From: Vicia villosa
Taxonomy: Eukaryota; Streptophyta; Magnoliopsida; Fabales; Fabaceae
Assembly (NCBI RefSeq): GCF_029867415.1
Contig: NC_081183.1
Coordinates: 118,720,514 to 118,784,513 of the forward strand
Length of the DNA stretch: 64,000 bases
Reading direction: 5' to 3'
This document shows positions 1 through 11,640 of the stretch, piece by piece (the stretch's first letter is position 1; every line of letters starts with the position of its first letter). Position numbers and translations under genes: made by a program. The notes under the pieces are model-generated. The model was not told the DNA's origin, made no database searches, and saw only the letters and a list, made by a program, of their open reading frames with translations.

Positions 1-2287
1 ATTAAAATACCTTGGAGACCTAAGTGGGCCCCTTCAAAGCGTTAAGTCCAGGCCCAGGAACCTAAAAAAGAAATACCAGTCAGTGGGCCCATTTTTTTTG
101 AAGGAAATGAGTATTTCAGAAGGCCCAACAGTGGGCAACACTCTCCCAACGTTAGTTCCAGCAGCGGTGACCCAAGGAGAATTCCTTTGCAGACTCAGAT
201 ATTTCAAGATACAATCATAGGATTCTCTCATATTTTGATCTTTCAGGGGATGATAAATTGTTGAGTTTTATTACTAATCTGGGGGTGGTATATGGAGACT
301 CAAAGAGGGGTGTTGAGAAAAAAATTGAAGTTTTGAAAAGAGTGGTCACTGAAAGAATGGAAGGTCGGTCGGAGTCAATAGAACAATTCCAATGATTATA
401 GGTTCTTTTAATATAAGGGTGGGAGGTAACTTGATTAAGAGGAGAAGAATTAGTCACATAATTCGTAGCGGGAAGGCGGATATGTTTTTAATGCAAGAAA
501 CTAAAATGAAGGAGATTTCGGATTTATTGGCCAAAAATTTTTGGGGGATGGAAGATATTGGTTACTCTTTTTCTAGAGCAGATGGTAGGTCGGGCGGTCT
601 TTTGACTCTTTGAAAGAAACAATCGATATCGGTGATATCTTCTTTTCGTGGCAATGGTTTCCTTTGTAACAAGGTTTCTTGGAGGGGAGGTATTTACTAT
701 ATTGTTAATGTTTATTCCGCTTGTCCTTTAATCGTTAAACGTGCTTTATGGACTCACTCATTGTCTTTGAAACAACGGTATAATGATGGGGAATGGATTT
801 TTAGGGCAGACTTTAATGCGGTAAAGAAGAGGAGTGAGAGACTAGGCCAAGGCGGTGGTAGAAGTAACGGGGAATGGAGGGAATTTTCAGATTTTATCGA
901 TAAAAGTGAATTGTTAGATGTTCCTAGTAAAGGCAAGAAGTTTATTTTGTTTTGTGGAGATGGAAAATCTAAAAGTAGACTTGATAGATTTCTTGTATAG
1001 GATAATATAGTTTCTTCTTAGGGGGTCGTTGGGCAATTGATCGGGGCGAGGGACATTTTGGATCACTGTCCGATTTGGTTGATGGTGGATAAGGAGGATT
1101 GGGGTCTGAAACTGTTTAAGTTTAATAATGAGTGGTTCTCTGATAAGAGTTTTTATCTTTTGTGGAGAAGGAATGGTTGGGGTTGGAGGTGTATGGTAGA
1201 GGAGATTTTATTTTGAAAGAAAAGCTTCGTCTTATAAAAGATAGATTGAAATGGTGGAACAAAAATATTTTTGGCAAGTTTGATTTGGAAGTGGAGGATG
1301 GAGTTAGAGATTTGAATGATCAGGATGATATGCAGTTTTGGGAAGAGGAGATGCATATCTTAAAAAAGAAAGCTAGTGAGAGAATATGGTTGAATCTTAA
1401 GATAAAGGAGAATATGTTAATTCAAAAGTCTCGTATTAAGTGGTTGAATGATGGAGATAATAATAGCAAATACTTCCATCCGGTTATGAAGGAGAGAAGG
1501 AGTAAGAATCGTATTAGTTCCGTCAATTCTAGTAGCGGTTTGGTTAATTCGGTGAAGGAAGTTAAGGAGGCGGTTAAAGAGCATTTTGAAAACAAATTCA
1601 AGGATTTTGATGGTATTGAAATTAATTCTTTGAGTATGGAAGATAGCTTGTCTCTTGAAGTACCTTTTACGGAAGAGGAGATTAAGGAAGCGGTTTGGAG
1701 TTGTGAAGGCTCGAAGAGTTTGGGTCCGGATGGATTTTCTCTTATTTTTTTCAAAAATTGTTGGTGCTTCTTGAAAAGATATATTTTTTTGTGTTTTAAA
1801 GACTTTTACAATAGTTCGGTGCTATCTAAGTCCATTACTTCCAGTTTCCTCACTCTTATTCCGAAATCCTCCAATCCTTTGTGCCTTGATGAGTACCGCC
1901 CAATTTGTTTGGTAGGATGCATTCACAAAATTATCTCTAAGTTATTGGCTTATAGAATCAAATAGGTCTTATCTTCGATTATATCCAATTACCAAAGTGC
2001 CTTTGTTCCGGGAAGGAAAATGATTGATGTGGTTTTAGTAGCTAATGAGTTGGTGGATTATGCCTCTAAGGAAGGAAAGGAGTGTCTTCTTTTTAAGGTG
2101 GACTTTGAAAAAGTGTACGATAAAGTTAGTTGGAATTTCATTAGATACATGATGAGGAGGATGGAGTTCGGGACATTATGGATGACTTGGATGGAGGGTT
2201 TGGTTTTTTCAAGTAAGATGTCGGTGCTTGTGAATGGTAGTCCTACGAAGGAATTTGGAGTTGAAAGGGGTCTTCGTCAAGGTGATA
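1..2287 (+). mobile_element. L1-type LINE fragment, 3'-truncated
   Basis: A non-LTR retrotransposon remnant. An endonuclease domain is followed by a long linker and the first half of a reverse transcriptase, the usual order of plant L1 ORF2. Bases 1-391 lie upstream of ORF2 and probably hold the tail of ORF1, but no open frame can be assigned there. The element stops abruptly near 2287, where an Ogre-type LTR begins. The rest of the RT, the 3' UTR and the poly-A tail are absent from this window. It is old and inactive. Confidence 0.85.
392..2287 (+). pseudogene. LINE ORF2 relic (endonuclease + partial RT)
   Basis: ORF2 of an L1-type LINE would encode an APE-like endonuclease that nicks the target and a reverse transcriptase that copies the RNA in place. 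The endonuclease part reads in one frame from 392 to about 1150: the start resembles the family's N-terminal strand, with FNIRVGG, then MQETK and ADFNAV. It is broken by TGA at 611-613, TAG at 998-1000 and TAG at 1019-1021. A frameshift near 1150-1162 moves the linker and RT into the next frame: GPDGF, LIPK, EYRPICLVG, a TAG at 1963-1965, then the motif-A region FKVDFEKVYDKV and the motif-B start GLRQGD. The catalytic F/YADD region is missing because the sequence ends at the LTR junction. The family assignment is secure, the exact frameshift position is not. Confidence 0.85.
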
Positions 2288-2295
2288 CTATAGCT

Positions 2296-2371
2296 CAAAG
2301 AATTGGCTTCCGAGCCGAACACGAAAGTTGTAGATATCCCCCTTCCTCAAAGAATTGGCTTCCGAGCCGAA
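2296..2371 (+). repeat. 51-bp direct duplication at the LINE/LTR junction
   Basis: A 25-base string starting CAAAGAATTGGCTTCCGAGC occurs at 2296 and again at 2347, a period of 51 bp. It sits immediately inside the truncated LTR of element E, close to the breakpoint with the LINE. Confidence 0.8.
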
Positions 2372-4109
2372 CGCGGGAACTTAGCTCATATCACCTTCCA
2401 AATAGGACTTGTGAATTTTCTCGTATTTCCACTGTTTGAACCATTTTTCACACCCTTCTCCTTAAACCCATGAAAACTCTTTGTCGTACCCCAAATTTGT
2501 CCTACCCCTTAATTTCTAACTGGCTTTAGCTTCATAATCTCATGTACATACCCCCCGTTAGGTCATCTAACACTCATGCATTCATTAATCAATAACTTGG
2601 CTTTGGGATCAAGGTTTGAAAGCTTAGGGTTTATCTATAGCTTTGATGTTTCTACTTCAGATAAGCTTATCTCAACTGGTTTCCCCGTATGTATTGAAAT
2701 ACGTACTAGGGTTAATTCATAGATTTCTTCTTCACCAAGTTACAAGGTGTGCATCCATCAAAAGTTTGACTGAGGATCGTTGAGTTAGGGTTTCTTATTC
2801 GCAGTGTTCGAGTTTGTTAAGGTCCATCAGCAAAGGACAATTGAATTTCATCTTCATCAGAGGATTCCTCAGGGTGTCATATTAAAGTCGTTTGTTAAAG
2901 GAGACATTTCAATCAAGACGTGATACATTCTGGAGTTGTATTGAGGATTCGACTTTGTTTAAACAATTAGGCTACTTGTGGTTCAACAAGTTGACTTAAG
3001 ATCGGCTATGTTCAAGTTCTCTCATGGTATGCATAAAGTATTCATTAATTGGCTCGTGTTGCAAGTTTAAGTGCATGTGGACATGTTGGAAGACTAATGG
3101 CAAAGCGGTGCGTAATTATGAGTTCAAGGTGAGTGTTCATACAAGACTCAAGTCATCGTTCAATATCCGCTCGAGTATCATTCACAATTCACTCATAAGA
3201 AAATTCTATTCAAAGTTGCAAGCATAAATTCAAATATCCATTCATTTCAAAATCCCTCATCAAAAAAGAATTACATACCAAACCACCATTCGTATAAGAT
3301 AGTCTATTACAAGTTACATCCATTACAAATCACAATCAAACATTTCATTACAAAAAGCCATACACTTCTGACAAGGTCTTGAAGCATCCAATCTACAAAG
3401 ACACGGGATATGGACAGGTTCTTACAAGGGTTACAAAATACCAAAGGTTTTATTACATTCAGTCCCTATTTCGAACTCAAAACAATTTGCTAATTCTAGT
3501 GGACATAAGCCAAAGTTGTGTCCCTCGCCAAACTTGCCTCGGTTCGTCTCCTCCATTTCTCCATTACATAAGTGAGCAGCTCCTGCACATTCAAGAAATA
3601 ACCTGCAGTGCAAACCAAAATAAAACCGGAACTGGCTCAGCATCGTTAAACCATCGTCCAATACCATTCATGTTAATGCTAACTTTGTACAATTACAATG
3701 CAGCAGAATCAATTCACTTACTAAACAGCCACAGTTCAATCATTCATCAAATTATCATCAATCAATAATTGAGAGTAAGAGGAAAAGAAACAGGTCAATT
3801 ACGTGGTCAAATCTCGAGACGTGCACGCTGCCAATTCAAAGCCAACTCACGGAAATCCGAGAATACTTGCTGCAGAATCCAAACCACCCTGCATAAACCA
3901 ACAAGTAAACTGAGCCCAACTTCCAGCTCTGAGCATTCAAGCCAATTCTGTGTGTTGCAAATCAAAACCGACGGCGCTCTACAACATAAAAGAAAACCGG
4001 GCTGCACTCATTCAATAAACCACATCAGAAACTCTGCAACACAAAGTCATAACCTATATCAAGTCCAAGAAGAATACAGAAAAATCAGAGAAAACCAGTC
4101 ACAATGCTA

Positions 4110-4460
4110 ACAGTTACAAACCACTTCAACTAACTCTTTCATAACTAATTTTCCTTCCTACTAACAGTCACCATATTGCATTGATTTTAAAAGTAACTTC
4201 TACTTTGCTAACCCACAGAACCTTGTTTCTAAACTTAACAGAGCCATAACCATTTACTAACCATAACTAATCACTAACTCAGTTCCAACTCAGTCTAACT
4301 AACTGAGTCAACAGTCATAACTAACTGATTCAGTTCTAACCAATTCATAACCTCTCATAACAGAATTGCTAACTAACCTGCCAGCTCATCAAACAGAATC
4401 ATAACTAACCTATAACTAACTACAGCAGTTACTAACAGCTGATAACAGAAAGAGGAGAAG
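4110..4460. repeat. TAACTAAC-rich low-complexity tract
   Basis: Irregular runs of CTAAC, TAACTAAC and ATAACTAAC fill this part of the element E LTR. There is no clean period, so it looks like slippage-derived simple sequence rather than a tandem array. Confidence 0.6.
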
Positions 4461-6629
4461 AAATTATAGAGAAAATCAGAATGAAACGAACCTGAGGAGC
4501 TTCTATAAAACCAGGACCACCATCATTCAGAACTCCCAGCCATTCTTCAAACTTCATCACCAGCTTCACTTCACTCCACTTCTCACTTCTTCACTTCCTC
4601 ACCAACCTTCAATCATCTTATTCTCATCTTCTCCAATTCTTCAATCTGCATCAGCTTCACACTCTCAAAAATCTTCATCTCTTCCTCTACAGTTCTTCCT
4701 CGATCTTCAACTCTCTCTACAACCTGTAACCAAGAAGAACATAGCATGATCATCACCTTCATCAACAGTCAACAACAACGATTCACACCTGCAAAATTAT
4801 CACACAAAAACTCAGAAAATCAACCTTCATCATTCATTCTTGAACCTGCAGAAGAATCATAATTTTCTTCACACGAAAATCTTCGAACAACTTTGATACT
4901 CTCACCATCTCTGAATCTCTCTTCATCGTCTTCAACCTTCTCACCACTTCACTCTCCATCGGTCTCTGCAGAGCCTTCAATTCCGTCGGCATCAATTGAC
5001 ACCGTTCTTCAGATTTGCGACCTCTGTGAATCGAGTTCACCTTCAGACTCACGCACCTTCATCTTCCAATCGGAGGCGCAAAGAGCTTGATTCGGAAACT
5101 AGGGATCAAGGACCTGAACGCGCTAGATTCTCTAGATATCAATTCACTTCCTCGTCTCCGAAGCCTCTCCGGTTGAATCAAGCACGAATAGGTGATTTCA
5201 AATTAGGAAAGAAGGAGATCGAATGAGAACACGAGTGAGAGGAGAGCGGAGAGTCTGTGTCGCTGTTCACGGTGACGGTGGAATGAGAAGGATCTCCGGC
5301 CGCCGCTGTGACTTATTCGTGAGTGGAGTGGCCGCGAGTAGGTGTTTGTTTCGATGGCAAAGAGAGAGCGAGAGCCGAAGGAGGCGGAGAGAATCTCATC
5401 GGGAGGTGGAAGCCGATCAGAGAATGGCCGCCGCGCCGTCATCTCCGTGAGTGAGAGGAAGAAGAACGTAAAGAAAATCCAAAGGTCACAAGTACTAACC
5501 CTAAATCCCTTTCTAATTTAATTATTTTTAGTTTAATTCTTTTTTTTTTGTTGATATGAAAATTATAATTTCTGATGGATCAAACAAGCTTTGGGCCTAA
5601 GTTTCTCTTCACACCCCCATTCTGGCCCATGCATGTTTTGGCTGCACAAAAACTATAACAAAAATCATTCTGGGCCTGTTACTGATTACACCCTTCCCTG
5701 GGCCCACGCATCCTTTATTTTACAAAAAATATGAAATAAAAACCTCCTTGGGCCAACTCTGGACCAGGCCTGCGCCCATGCTTTCTACACCACTAAAATC
5801 AACATGCACCCCCTCTGAGCCCATTTAGTTCTCTAGATTTTAGGTAATAAAAAGAGATGATATAATCAATAAAACTTGATAGACTTTAGTTTTTTTTTTA
5901 GTTTAATTGTAGTCTCTTTTAGTCATTAATTGATGAATTTTTCGTATTAAAAAACTCATAAAAATAAGTAGATTTTAGGTTAATTTTGACATTAATCTTT
6001 TGAACTCATTTCTTTCATAAAAACCATAAAAATAATAGTACTTTTAATTCCCTTTTGTGCTATATTTTGACTTGTTCTTTTTCATGCTATTTTCAATATT
6101 CTACTTAGCGATTTATTTTTCATGCTTCTTTTAAATCCTAACCTTAGGTAGAAACCATGATAATATTAGGTAGAAATTCCCATTCATATTAGGCTAGTTT
6201 ACTTAGGCTAGTTTCTTTTTCTTTTGCAACTTTAAAACATCTAAAAATATCAAAATGAAAATCCCTTTAAAAAATACAAAGAAAACACTTAAAAAACATT
6301 AATAAAAAAGTGAAAATCATTAAAAAGGGAATGGAAGCTTGAATCTCCCTTGCTTTAGGGAATCATTCGAGTGCTTGGATCTCCCTTGCTTTAGGGTTCC
6401 ATTCGGGCGTAAGTTCCCAAATTCTAAAAGACACAAACCAAAGAGTAACTCGAGTTTCCCTTGCTTTAGGGATTTTCTCGAAACACTCGAACTCTCTCTC
6501 TTTCTCTCCTTTCTTAAGGGCATTGTTATCTCCGCTCCATTGCATCCTAGGATATCCCCTTATGCAAGAGCGCGAGCGTTAACTCCGCCCAACTAAAAAA
6601 CACAAAAACAAACAGAAAATCGTGAGCCG

Positions 6630-6668
6630 AACTACGACGCTCTGATTCCTGAAACGGATACGTAGGCA
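6630..6668 (+). other. LTR block shared between Ogre families
   Basis: CCGAACTACG, then CTCTGATTC, then GATACGTAGGCA occur in this order here and at about 32475-32519 in the 5' LTR of element B (again in its 3' LTR). A shorter form of the last word, GGATATGTAGGCA on the minus strand, is in both LTRs of element A (8533-8545, 47025-47037). The block lies about 270-475 bp upstream of each LTR 3' end, which suggests an R/U5 or promoter-proximal function. Confidence 0.55.
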
Positions 6669-6981
6669 TCAAGTCGCGGGGCTTGAACGAGCACATTTGT
6701 AAATAATTCCTTCTTTTCCCCGTATTTCCTTTTGCATGCATTCACATATAGGTAGACATAGTACACACCCTTTAGATAGAAACAAACATAGGTGGATACC
6801 ATCGAGTACGATGGGCGCGAGGGGTGCTAATACCTTCCCCTTGCGTAACCGACTCCCGTACCTTGATTCTCTGGTCGCAAGACCCTGTTCCTTCCTTTGT
6901 TAGGTTTCCTGATATTCCTTTCCCTTATGGGATAAATATATTGGTGGCGACTCTGTTCATTTTTCGCGAGCGTGCGACAGT

Positions 6982-6999
6982 TGGCGACTCTGCTGGGGA
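6982..6999 (+). other. Primer-binding site of element E
   Basis: TGGCGACTCTGCTGGGGA starts two bases after the LTR end. The same 18-mer serves elements B (32785-32802, plus) and A (46534-46551, minus). Ogre elements are reported to prime from a tRNA-Arg, and the 18-mer is consistent with that; I did not align it to a tRNA. Confidence 0.85.
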
Positions 7000-7961
7000 T
7001 TACCTAAGCAAGTCGATCCTAGCCTTTGTTTGTTGTTTGTTTTATTGGGTGTTTATTTGTTTTTTATGTCTATATCTTGTATATATGTTTGCATGTTTAT
7101 TTTCTGCTTGCATATCATGTTTACTTCTGCTTGCACATCATGCATCTGGACTATATTATGGGTCCCCGTGGGGGCCACATATTTTTTCTGCTTTCTTTTG
7201 CAGGTGGGGGGTTTTTGTGAGGTAAAAGGCCCACTACCCAGGCCAGTGACACATAGGATTAGCGTGGATGCTCATGTTGACTCTCGTGGCTCTTGCTACG
7301 ATCGAGCTTGGCATGGGGTACCACAACTGGGCGAGGTTCTTTCATGGAACACTGTGTCTGGCACGCTTGTTGCCTCAAACACTTTGTACCCCATGGGAAC
7401 TGTAGACCCTAGTGACCATTAGGGACCACCTGTCCGTGTCTAGACTTCATACCTGTGAGATTGGGGTGGGACCGGAAACCTTGACTCCTACATACCATTG
7501 CTTCTTCAGAGTTGAGGTCGGACCTTTATTTGGTCCGTTCTCATGGCGCTCGATATTCTGGTATTCAAAAAGGCGTCGCAATTGGTTAAGATTCTAGTAT
7601 TGGGTCTTCTTCACCACAAGTAGCTCTCTTGAGTTGATGGTCGTACAAGATTCTTCCCATTTATGATGGCGATTACTACTCTAGCAGCTATGCTTGGGGC
7701 TCCCGCACGAGGGATAAGCAAGACGTACTCTTATCTTGAGCATTGCATCACTCGCATTGCTCGAATCCCTAAAGTAAGGCAAAAGTTTACAACTCTTAGG
7801 TGACTTCGTTGGAGTTCTCTTTTGGAGTAATCTGAAGTGTTTGGAAAGAACTGCAGAAAGTATTCAAGATCAATAAGTCCAGACGGAGTCAAGTCTCCTC
7901 AACAATGGCATTCATTTAGTTTCGTTATTGCATTCTCATTTGTAACAATTCATTGTTTGTT
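7000..7961 (+). other. Element E untranslated leader, cut by the gap
   Basis: This is the start of the internal region of element E. No ORF stands out: the 130-133-aa frames overlap one another and have no recognisable motif. Sequence runs straight into the N block, so ORF1, gag-pol and the 3' LTR of E are not in the window. Confidence 0.6.
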
Positions 7962-8061
7962 NNNNNNNNNNNNNNNNNNNNNNNNNNNNNNNNNNNNNNN
8001 NNNNNNNNNNNNNNNNNNNNNNNNNNNNNNNNNNNNNNNNNNNNNNNNNNNNNNNNNNNNN
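7962..8061. other. Assembly gap (exactly 100 N)
   Basis: A run of 100 N, the conventional placeholder for a gap of unknown size. Element E is cut on its left side and element A's 3' LTR starts four or five bases to its right, so the real distance is probably many kilobases. Confidence 0.98.
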
Positions 8062-9009
8062 ATTGTGTGGTGTCGTTTTCTTTTACCTCCCCGTTTCACT
8101 TGGGAGGACGGCACGCTATACCCTTCACGCGAAATTTGGAAGGAGAATGCGCCCGTGGCGGGAGGAATTTTGTTTCAGTTCTTCCTACGATATCACACGA
8201 ACTTTCTTATTGGTCCTACGAGTAGGAAAGGGAAAAAAAGATCTCAACTAAACCCTAGGAGTTTGCTAAGTGTGGGGATTTCACCTAGACTAGAAATTCT
8301 GGAGTCCGGGGGGTCGGTTATATATAGGGAAGTGTTTAAACACCCTACATATCTGTAGTACTCTACAGGAACCTTCTCTGTGTCATTGTGATTGTGTTTG
8401 CTGCTAATGATTGGGAAAGTTTCTCCTTTGTATTAGGAGAGAGAATTGAATTGATTAAAGAAAGACAGACAGATAGACAGACTGACTATTTTTGGTATTT
8501 TATTAGCTCACTGAGATTCCTTGTGAACCTCATGCCTACATATCCCTAGTGGAAGTCAGAGCTTAATGTAGTTCGGGGAACTAACTAGGGAAATTACTTG
8601 TTTTTGTTGCCTTGCTTGAAGCTCAAGGTTGAAGCTTGGAATTAAATCTCTGTTTACAGTAAAGAGACATGAAATCATCTTTACAGAGAGGTATTTGTAC
8701 TATTCTACCACAAACATTTAAAAGAGTGACAGAATAACTGAATTCATTTCATTCAAGAGGGGGACCTTACTTGTGTATGTGCAAGTATACCAGTCAAATG
8801 CCTCTTAAATGAAAGAAAGATGCTCATCCAAATTAGGGAAAGTTACCACATGTCTGGGTTTTACTGCCAGCTCATGCCTTTCAAAATCCTAAATGGGAGA
8901 CTTGATTAAAATTGAAATTGAAATGGAAATGTTTGTTTGTTTGAATGTGGTAGAGTAATAAAAATATCTCTCTATAGAGATAAGCTATGTCTATCTACTG
9001 TATAAAAGA

Positions 9010-9960
9010 TTTGACTTTAGCTGGCTTGTATGAGGCCCAAGCTTGAGGCTTTTTGATTGATTTGTTAATTATTATTGACTCTGGGAGATGACTCCATTGG
9101 GGATTAATTACAGGATATTTTTTGGTGTTCTGTACAAAGCCCAGAATTGAGGCTGACTCTATTTGGAGAGTGTTTATTTTGATGGATTTTTATTTGGTGT
9201 TCTGTACAAAGTCCAGAATTGAGGCTGACTCTAGCTAAGAAAAAACATTATTTTCTGCCTTGTACAAAGCCCAAGGTTGTGGCTGACTCTTAAATAAACT
9301 GAGTATGGATGACTCTATGGGGAAAAGATCCTAGGTGTTAGGAATCTTTGACACATAAAAATATGGTTTAATCTGCCTTGTACAAAGCCCAAGGTTATGG
9401 CTACTGAATGATGAAGAACTCACTGGGGAGACTTTATTATCTGCCTTGTACAATGCCCAAGGTTGAGGCTGACTCTTGACAAGGGAGTTTTATTGTTTGG
9501 TGCATTGTATGAAGCCCAAGGTTGAGGCTAACTGTTTTTGTTGGTTTTGACTCTACTGAGGAGATTTTATTAAAAGACTGTTTTTCTTTGGAAGCTAACC
9601 CTTTCCAGGGATTTTGACTCAGCTGGTGAATTTGTCTGTTAAAAGACTGACTTTATCATGTTTTTGGAGGCTGACCCTTTCCAGGGGTTTTGACTCTTTT
9701 TGGGGAAATTATCTCCTAAGAGAATGAATATTTGGTTTTGAAAGACTGATATTGGAGGCTAACCCTTTCCAGGGGTTTTGACATTTTAAACAGATTTTTA
9801 TTAATTGACTTTGGAGGCTAACCCTTTCCAGGGAATTTTATTAAAATGAAGGAATGATTTTAATTGACTTTGGAGGCTAACCCTTTCCAGGGGATTTGAA
9901 ATGATGGTAGAAAGATTATCTAGTGGAGACTTCTTGTTTAAAGCCCAAGATGAAGGCTGA
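9010..9960 (+). repeat. Degenerate short direct repeats inside LTR A
   Basis: Two families alternate. One is TTGTACAAAGCCCAAGGTTG-GGCTGACTCT and variants (about 9030-9520). The other is GGAGGCTAACCCTTTCCAGG followed by GGTTTTGAC or similar (about 9590, 9665, 9757, 9815, 9871). Spacing is irregular, 50-100 bp. The same layout is in the 5' LTR at about 47505-48440. Confidence 0.75.
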
Positions 9961-11408
9961 CACTTGCTGAGGATGATCAAACATGGATCCTAGACTCTGC
10001 TAAGGAAAATTGATGAAGATAAGGGTGACAGAGACTGTCCATGTCTCTCATTCCAAAAGGTTTACTCAATACAAAATTGAGACAAACTTGGCTTGTTAAA
10101 AGTCTGGTTTAAATTGGAAGAAAACTCACCAGGGTAGGCTAAAAGGTGACTAAAGACCTGTTCCTATGTTTATAAGAAACCTGATGGGTCCTTGTATACA
10201 AGCTCAAGAGGAAGCTGGAAATGCTTTTAAGAAGCCTGTGGGTCCTTGTACAAAGCCCAAGAGGAGGCTAATCGAGGGTCCTTGTTATAGCACAAGAGAA
10301 AGCTATGTAGTTTTGAAATTATTTTGGCTCTAAGCAAATGGGTAAGAGGTTTCACCGGGAATAATTCCTCTTTGGGTGGATGTGTCCTATATTTTTTTGG
10401 ATTCTAAGGTTTTTGCCAAGATGTTTCACCGGGAATAATTCATCTTGGGGGTTTGAACTACAGATCTCTAATTAGGAAAGAGCCTTCACCGGGAAGACAT
10501 TCTCAATCCTAGGTCATATTCCTATAATATATATATAGTTTAACTGTCCTAAGGTTTATACTCAAACGTAGTTCTAAACTAATATATATGCACAATTTAT
10601 ATTTGACAGTAATTTAAATAAAGACTGTAAATTGAAAGCTTGTAAAGCCTAACCTGGATGGAGTGGAGGCCTTTAGAGAAGTATGTACAGAACCTCACCA
10701 GTAATTGATGGATAACAGTTGAATATATATATGATAAACAGTTAATGGTTTTTGAAAACAGAAGAAGTGAAGATGGACAAAGGTCACATAGGTATCTGAA
10801 GAGTTTCACCGGGAATAATGCCCTTCAAATACCAGAAGAATGTTTTGAAAACAGAAAGAAGATTTTGAAAATACAGTTTTGAAAACAAGCTAAGAAGAGA
10901 AGGTTTTTGGGACTTACACTCTATTAGAGGCCCAGTACTTTACAGTACTGGTTATGACAGTAATTTTTGAAAAGAATGATTTGAAATGATATAAGGTTTT
11001 GTTGTTTGAAAACCTTAATCATTTGATTTAATCAGAGATTGAAAAAAACAGTTTTGAGAATTGACAAAAGTCAACTTAATTAAGGTAAAAATAAAGATTT
11101 TTCCTAATTAAGACCTAAACAATTAGGGTTTTATCATAAAATTGTTCACACAAATAATTAGGTTAAAACAAAATGAAAATATACATTTAAAGTATTTAAG
11201 AAAACACTTAAAATATACTATTTTAAACCTAATAAAAATATAAGAAATAAATAATATTTTTATGATTTTTTTGATTATTCCCAAAATAGATATATTAAAT
11301 GACAAGTGTGTGAAAAATGAAGTAAAAATGTATTTATTTGATAGGTTAAATAATTGTGTAAAGTTGATAAAAAAAATGAAGGAAAATAGTAGTAAAAAAA
11401 ATGGTTTG

Positions 11409-11640
11409 GTCTCACCAAGGGTTGAACTCACGCCCTCTTGGTTACCAAACAAAACAAATACCAACTGGGCCACGCGCGTGGCCTGTTTAAGGAAAGAGCC
11501 CATATGATTATATGTGAAAGCAAGGCATTAAATGAGTTGGAAAAATAAAATGAACAAAAGGTCTGAGGGGGGGATCGAACCCCAGACCTAAGGCAAGGCA
11601 AAGCTTTTGGACGCGCGCTGTAACCATTGGGACACTACGA
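11409..11640 (-). repeat. Two tRNA-like (SINE-like) segments in 3' LTR A
   Basis: On the minus strand a Pol III A-box-like TGGCCCAGTTGG (11461-11472) is followed by a B-box-like GAGTTCAACCC (11419-11429) and a run of eight T. Upstream in the same direction a second unit has GGGGTTCGATCCC (11571-11583) preceded by CCCAATGGTTACAGC. Neither unit folds into an obvious complete cloverleaf with paired acceptor ends, so they are tRNA-derived repeats, not tRNA genes. Confidence 0.5.

Larger units (their letters stand above)
2288..6979 (+). mobile_element. Element E: Ogre-type LTR, 5'-truncated
   Basis: A long non-coding block that ends in GCGACA, two bases before an Ogre-type primer-binding site, so its right edge is an LTR 3' end on the plus strand. 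The expected LTR start (TGTCATACCC, seen in elements A and B here) is absent, so the 5' part is lost at the LINE junction. The block has no credible ORF. It carries a TAACTAAC-rich tract (about 4110-4460), a pyrimidine-rich stretch (about 4500-5060) and, near 6630-6668, a block shared with the LTR of element B. At least 4.7 kb remains, within the LTR range of Ogre elements. I cannot exclude smaller nested insertions in 2450-5500. Confidence 0.65.

Noticed and set aside
5203..5450. Arg/Ser-rich ORFs on both strands near 4890-5450
   Set aside because: Overlapping frames in a purine/pyrimidine-skewed part of LTR E with no domain.
7030..7422. 130-133-aa ORFs in the element E leader
   Set aside because: Three overlapping frames, no conserved motif, in a region that is untranslated in Ogre elements.
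11123..11503. 126-aa minus-strand ORF, repeated at 49628-50008
   Set aside because: Part of LTR A; the translated tRNA-like and AT-rich sequence gives a hydrophobic nonsense protein.
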